Origin: Candidatus Omnitrophota bacterium
GTDB taxonomy: Bacteria > Omnitrophota > Gorgyraeia > Gygaellales > Profunditerraquicolaceae
Reading direction: 5' to 3'
Assembly (NCBI GenBank): GCA_028714595.1
Contig: JAQTMD010000055.1
Location: 1-9,003, forward strand
DNA: 9,003 bases
Shown: positions 5,538 through 9,003 of the stretch, piece after piece
Layout: every line of letters starts with the position of its first letter
How positions within the stretch are numbered: position 1 is the first letter of the stretch
Position numbers and translations under genes: made by a program
The notes under the pieces: generated by a model
The model's database searches: none
What the model was told of the DNA's origin: nothing
The model's input: only the letters and a program-made list of their open reading frames with translations

Positions 5538-6156
5538 GTTTGCTGGAAAGGTCGATGCGCACGGTCTGCCACTGATCCGGGGCAAACCGGGACTGCTGGA
5601 TGAATAGATAGTGATTGATATACCGCGCGCTGAGGAGGTCTGCCTCGAGGTTCCCCGAAGAGATCTTGCGCTTGATCTCGACGGTATTCTTGCCTTTCTC
5701 CCGCGCGATGTTAAAGACGAGCTCTATGTGCACTGCCTGCCTGTCTTTGAAATATACCTGCAGCTGGTACGGCAGCAGCGGGTGGAAGGTAATGCTGGTA
5801 TCCTGACGCGACGGTAACGCCGCCAGCGGCTGCGCCGGCTGGATAAGCTCCGGCTTGCGGTCTGCGGCAGCGGCTGCCAGATAGGGCTTGCGATGATCCG
5901 GCTCAAGCGCCTGCCCCATCGGGCCGTACGCCGGGTCGAGCCGGGGAAGCGAGCCCGGGATCTGCGTGATAGGCTTGCGCGCCGCCCCCTGGTCAGTGCC
6001 GGGCACAAACGCGGCTTGCGGCAGGATATTCCCCCAATAGACGATCGCCGGCCGCGGCGTGTCAAACACGGGTTTCTGGAATGAAAACGCAAACAACCCG
6101 CACAGCGCTGCATGGCCGGCCAGAGAAACAAACAAGGTCTTGCGCAAAGGATTCAT
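5530..6156 (-). CDS. TonB-like energy transducer, divergent
   Basis: A 208-aa protein with one N-terminal membrane helix (about 8-26) and a periplasmic remainder. The helix carries Ser11 and His15 with three residues between them, the spacing of the Ser16/His20 pair in E. coli TonB, where His20 is needed for coupling to ExbB/ExbD. Next comes a Pro/Ala-rich linker (about 30-118), without the long Glu-Pro/Lys-Pro repeats of classical TonB. The C-terminal domain (about 125-204) follows the TonB_C pattern loosely: strand VHIELVFNI (142-150), EIKRKISSGN (160-169), helix EADLLSARYINHYLF (171-185), last strand WQTVRIDL (196-203). It starts in a four-base ATGA overlap with the ExbD gene. Membership of a TonB-type system is well supported by context; which outer-membrane partner it contacts is unknown. 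Confidence 0.72.
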   Translation of the reverse strand: MNPLRKTLFVSLAGHAALCGLFAFSFQKPVFDTPRPAIVYWGNILPQAAFVPGTDQGAARKPITQIPGSLPRLDPAYGPMGQALEPDHRKPYLAAAAADRKPELIQPAQPLAALPSRQDTSITFHPLLPYQLQVYFKDRQAVHIELVFNIAREKGKNTVEIKRKISSGNLEADLLSARYINHYLFIQQSRFAPDQWQTVRIDLSSKHD

Positions 6157-6560
6157 GGCTGTATGCCGCTTGTGGCGACGTTGATACGGGTAACGCGCGA
6201 ACGCCTGCAGGTGTCCCAGATCTGCGTGATCGCTCCCAGCGGCGCATCTTTATGCGCCTTGATCAGCACCGTAATCTGCCGCGGCCAAAGGTGCATGAGC
6301 ATCGCCGCCAATTCTTCCTGCCGGATCCCGGCTCCCCGGTAATATGCTGCGCCGTCGGCTGCGATGACTATCTCGATGTTCTCTCCTGCGACAATGCCGG
6401 TGGTGACAAAACCGGGCAGGCGCACCTTGAGGCCCGGCTGGTCGACCAGCGGCGAGACTACCAGGAGAAACACTACCAGCAAAAAAAGCAGGTTGACCAG
6501 CGGCACAAGCAGTAACTGTTTTACGCCGTATTCGTACTGCAGGTGCCTGGAAAACTTCAT
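6153..6560 (-). CDS. ExbD/TolR-family protein with Asn in place of the membrane Asp
   Basis: A 135-aa protein with the ExbD/TolR plan: short cytoplasmic N-terminus, one membrane helix (about 16-36, LLLVPLVNLLFLLVVFLLVV), then a periplasmic domain. Recognisable pieces are LKVRLPG (44-50), EIVIAADGAAYYRGAGI (63-79), TVLIKAHKDAPLGAITQIWDTCRRS (97-121) and a final RINVAT strand. In ExbD, TolR and MotB relatives an Asp near the start of the helix (Asp25 of E. coli ExbD, in PFID) is needed for proton-driven work. Here the matching residue is Asn23 (codon AAC) and the helix has no other acidic residue; Asp40 lies just outside it. The gene starts eight bases after the ExbB stop and overlaps the TonB-like gene by four. 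Family is secure; canonical proton coupling is doubtful. Confidence 0.88.
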   Translation of the reverse strand: MKFSRHLQYEYGVKQLLLVPLVNLLFLLVVFLLVVSPLVDQPGLKVRLPGFVTTGIVAGENIEIVIAADGAAYYRGAGIRQEELAAMLMHLWPRQITVLIKAHKDAPLGAITQIWDTCRRSRVTRINVATSGIQP

Positions 6561-6568
6561 GGTCCCTT

Positions 6569-7201
6569 TTACTCCGTCATAAAATTGACCAGCTCGGTCG
6601 AGGCCTTCTCCATTTCCAGGACCGAGCTGTTGACCAGGCTGACAAAATAATTGTACGCGACAAAAGCCGGGATCGCCACCACCAGGCCCGCCACCGTGGC
6701 CAGGAGCGCCTCCCAGACGCCGCCTGCCAGGTCCTGGACAGTGACCACCTCTAAGTTTGACGACCTGATTGCGATGGAAGCAAAACTGCGGGCCATGCCG
6801 ACGGCAGTCCCCAGCAATCCCAGTAACGGCGCTATGTGCGCGATGGTCGCCAGGGCAGGAAGGTTCTTTTCCAGTCTGGGGATCTCGTACAAGGAGGCGT
6901 CTTCGATCGCCTCCTTGATCTGCGACCGCGGCCGGTCATAGTTCAGTATCCCGGCCTTGAGGACCCCTGCCACCGGATGCCTGACGTTATCGCACAGGGC
7001 AAGCGCCTCCCTTATCTGGTGGCGTTTGACCTGCTCCCGGATCCGCTGCATCAGCTGCTGGATATCGGTCCGGATGCCCCAGAAGAAAAGGGACCGCTCT
7101 GCGATCAGTCCGATCGCGACCACAGAACAAAGCAGTATCGGCACCGTCACCGCAGGGCTGTGTCGCACGATCTGCCATACCGTTATTGTATGCGCACCCA
7201 T
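6569..7201 (-). CDS. ExbB/TolQ/MotA-family proton channel subunit
   Basis: A 210-aa inner-membrane protein with three hydrophobic helices (about 17-37, 115-137, 163-186) and a cytoplasmic loop between the first two, the ExbB/TolQ arrangement. The family core is intact: APLLGLLGTAVGM (124-136) with Thr132, and VWEALLATVAGLVVAIPAFVAYNYF (162-186) with Glu164 and Thr169. These correspond to Thr148, Glu176 and Thr181 of E. coli ExbB, which line the channel. With ExbD it normally forms the complex that drives TonB- or TolA-like proteins using the proton gradient. The ATG at 7201 is preceded by a GAGGGGGAAG ribosome binding site. It opens the packed exbB-exbD-tonB-like group, 68 bases after the TPR gene. 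TolQ or a gliding-motor (AglR-like) role cannot be excluded from sequence alone. Confidence 0.92.
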   Translation of the reverse strand: MGAHTITVWQIVRHSPAVTVPILLCSVVAIGLIAERSLFFWGIRTDIQQLMQRIREQVKRHQIREALALCDNVRHPVAGVLKAGILNYDRPRSQIKEAIEDASLYEIPRLEKNLPALATIAHIAPLLGLLGTAVGMARSFASIAIRSSNLEVVTVQDLAGGVWEALLATVAGLVVAIPAFVAYNYFVSLVNSSVLEMEKASTELVNFMTE

Positions 7202-7269
7202 GGCTTCCCCCTCAAATTTTCCCTCGCTTAAGCGTCGGAAATTTGACTCCGAGCGGAAGCGAGGAGTCT
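7202..7269. repeat. Intergenic cluster of nested, overlapping inverted repeats
   Basis: The 68-base gap between the TPR stop and the ExbB start holds three inverted repeats. GACTCC/GGAGTC (7245-7250 and 7263-7268) flank a 12-base loop. CCTCGCTT/AAGCGAGG (7222-7229 and 7257-7264) form a larger stem with an inner TCGG/CCGA. CGCTTAAGCG (7225-7234) is a perfect palindrome. The first two share bases, so only one can form at a time. No T-run follows the stems on the minus strand, so a simple terminator of the operon is unlikely. On the plus strand GGAGTC is followed by a T-rich stretch. It may be an mRNA processing or attenuation site, or a copy of a dispersed repeat. Confidence 0.5.
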
Positions 7270-9003
7270 TTATTCTTTCTTCGATGCGGGCAGCGTGCCG
7301 CCCTTGAGCGCCTCGAGTTTCTCGCGCGCTGCCTTTGCTTCCGGGACGTCGAGCCCGGCAACCTTCTCATAAATGCGCATTGCCTCCCGGACATTTTCCT
7401 GATCCTCGAAGATCTGGGCGACCCGCAGGTACGACTTGACCGCCAATTCCCTGTCTTGCGGATAGAGGTAGGTCACGTTCAGGTACTCTTCGATCGCTTC
7501 TTTGAGTTTACCTTTTGCCTGGAGGGTCTCTGCCACCTTGAAATGCATGTCTGCTTTTTCGCCCAGCGGCACCACGGTCAGCGCCTTGCGGTAAAACTCC
7601 AAAGCCTCGTCCGTCTTCTGGGTCCGGACCAGGAGGTCCCCGATCTTCGGATAGACCAGATGCGTCAGGTTCGGGTACTGCGTCGCCTTTTCCCGGTAAA
7701 GCTCGAGGGCTTCGTCGTACTTATGCTGGTGCACGTAGATATCCGCTATGGCGATCGCGGCCTGGGCGGCAAGGTCCGAGGTGGTCAGTTCAATCACCTT
7801 GCGGAAATTTGCGACGGCCTCGTCGAATTTGGCGTCTTCGGCATAGACCGAGCCCAGGGCATAGTAGGCGTCGGGGATGACCGGGCTGTCGGGAAAATCC
7901 TGGATGAGCGAGGAAAAATACCGCAGTGCCAGGGCAAGGTCGTTCTGCCGGTAGTAGTAACCTCCCAGCCACCACATGATCTCGGCGGTGAGGCTGGAAT
8001 CCGGGTACTTGGCGCGCAGCTGCGTGAAGCGGTTCATCGCCTCTTTCTCATTACCCATCTGGTAGAAACTGTCTGCGATCTCGTACTCTGCCTTCTGCAC
8101 CAGCTCCGTATCCTGACCGTAGAGCCTGATGATGTTCTTGAACGCCTCGATAGCGTCCGCATACCTGCCCAGATTATAGAGACTCGTGCCCAGGAGGTAG
8201 AGCGCCTGGGGCTTAAAGCTGCTTTCCGGGAAGCCCTTGTCAAAGCTGTCGAATATCTCCCTGCTGGAACCGTAATCCTGCTTCTGGAAATATGCCAGGC
8301 CCAGCGCATAGGTGGCATCGTCCAGGAGTTTTGAATCGGGGAAATTCGTCCGAAGGTTCGAGAAACTCAAGATAGCCGCGTCATAGTTCTGGAGTTTCAA
8401 AAGGACCAGGCCCAACTGGTACTGCACGTAATCGCTGTAGAGAGAAGCCGGGTAATCGCGCAGGATCCCTTCGTAGGTGGCAAGCGCCTTCTGAAAATCT
8501 CCTGAATCCTGGTAGGCATCGCCGATCTGGCAGAGGGCGCTTAACTTGAATACCTGGTCCTGCGTGTTCTTGACGATCTTCTGGAACTCGGCGATCGCCT
8601 CCTTGAACTGACCTTCCTTGACGTATGCCCATGCCAGGCCGTAGTGGAGTTTGTCGATCATCTCCCGGGGCAGGGATTCCAGCGCCACCTTCCGGGCTGC
8701 TTCCCGGTATGTCTGGATGGCATCCTTGTAATTGCCGAGGTTGTACAGCGCCTCTGCCTTACCGAGGTATGCCTGCAGGATGGCCAGGGGCTCGGCGCTG
8801 GCGACCAGCAGGTCATCGTAGGGCAGGGCGGCCTGCTGGAAGTCTTTTGTCTCTGAGGCAAGCACCGCCTTACCGAGGTAGAGCGCGTCGCGGCTCTGGT
8901 TTGTCAGAGCCGTGGATTCGATCTGTTCGAACGTAGCGCGGGCTTTATCATAGTCTTTGAGCTTCAGGTGCGACCACCCGAGGCCCAGCTTCGCAAGCGC
9001 AAG
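7270..9003 (-). CDS. Tetratricopeptide-repeat (TPR) protein, N-terminus outside the window
   Basis: The frame is open from base 9003 to the TAA at 7270, giving 577 residues with no visible start. The whole length is helical TPR repeats of about 34-38 residues, some fifteen in number. Repeat-core patterns such as LGLGWSHLKLKDYDKARATFEQI, ALYLLGTSLYNLGRYADAIEAFKNI and AYYALGSVYAEDAKFDEAV recur, often joined by YPDS or FPDS turns like those of YbgF/CpoB and BamD-type periplasmic TPR proteins. The tail from about residue 560 is Lys/Ala-rich and non-repetitive. TPR arrays bind partner proteins and no enzymatic motif is seen. The absent N-terminus would show whether it has a signal peptide or lipobox; periplasmic location is inferred from the repeat style and from the ExbB/ExbD/TonB-like genes downstream. 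A scaffold for that complex is plausible but unproven. Confidence 0.9.
   Translation of the reverse strand, partial: LALAKLGLGWSHLKLKDYDKARATFEQIESTALTNQSRDALYLGKAVLASETKDFQQAALPYDDLLVASAEPLAILQAYLGKAEALYNLGNYKDAIQTYREAARKVALESLPREMIDKLHYGLAWAYVKEGQFKEAIAEFQKIVKNTQDQVFKLSALCQIGDAYQDSGDFQKALATYEGILRDYPASLYSDYVQYQLGLVLLKLQNYDAAILSFSNLRTNFPDSKLLDDATYALGLAYFQKQDYGSSREIFDSFDKGFPESSFKPQALYLLGTSLYNLGRYADAIEAFKNIIRLYGQDTELVQKAEYEIADSFYQMGNEKEAMNRFTQLRAKYPDSSLTAEIMWWLGGYYYRQNDLALALRYFSSLIQDFPDSPVIPDAYYALGSVYAEDAKFDEAVANFRKVIELTTSDLAAQAAIAIADIYVHQHKYDEALELYREKATQYPNLTHLVYPKIGDLLVRTQKTDEALEFYRKALTVVPLGEKADMHFKVAETLQAKGKLKEAIEEYLNVTYLYPQDRELAVKSYLRVAQIFEDQENVREAMRIYEKVAGLDVPEAKAAREKLEALKGGTLPASKKE

Noticed and set aside
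7186..8334. Plus-strand open frame of 382 codons opposite the TPR protein
   Set aside because: Antisense to a repeat protein with clear TPR periodicity; the translation shows only mirrored repetitiveness.

Overview
All recognisable genes lie on the minus strand, so transcription runs from position 9003 towards position 1. The content points to a diderm (Gram-negative) bacterium: an outer-membrane secretin, inner-membrane type IV pilus assembly proteins, and an ExbB/ExbD/TonB-like energised complex. The dense, short-spaced gene clusters and a small DUF2582-type winged-helix gene resemble uncultured lineages such as Omnitrophota. That placement is an impression, not something the window proves.

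Layout in transcription order. (1) 9003-5316: a long tetratricopeptide-repeat (TPR) protein cut by the window edge, a 68-nt gap rich in inverted repeats, then four tightly packed genes: ExbB/TolQ-like channel, ExbD/TolR-like protein, TonB-like transducer, and a 73-aa membrane-anchored zinc ribbon. (2) 5315-4618: a consensus sigma-70-type promoter directly after the zinc-ribbon stop codon, a DUF2582-type winged-helix protein, and a PilX/GspK-like pseudopilin. (3) 4617-4273: about 345 bases without a convincing gene. It is very AT-rich (about 22% G+C by hand count over 4381-4560, against GC-rich neighbours), with a 16-bp perfect palindrome, a short direct repeat and a strong promoter. (4) 4272-1: a small excisionase-type HTH protein followed by a PilM-PilN fusion, PilO, PilP and a PilQ-type secretin that runs off the window at position 1.

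Group 4 is the classic pilMNOPQ alignment complex and outer-membrane pore, with PilM and PilN joined in one polypeptide. It would bridge a cytoplasmic ring to the secretin for a type IV pilus or a type II secretion-like machine. No assembly ATPase, PilC platform protein or prepilin peptidase lies in the window. Group 1 looks like a trans-envelope energy-transduction module. Its ExbD has Asn where the family normally has the essential membrane Asp, while its ExbB keeps the usual Thr/Glu/Thr residues. Whether the two modules work together is inference from proximity.

The gene at each end, the secretin at 1-1503 and the TPR protein at 7270-9003, is incomplete. Long plus-strand open frames exist opposite the minus-strand genes, but they look like antisense shadows.
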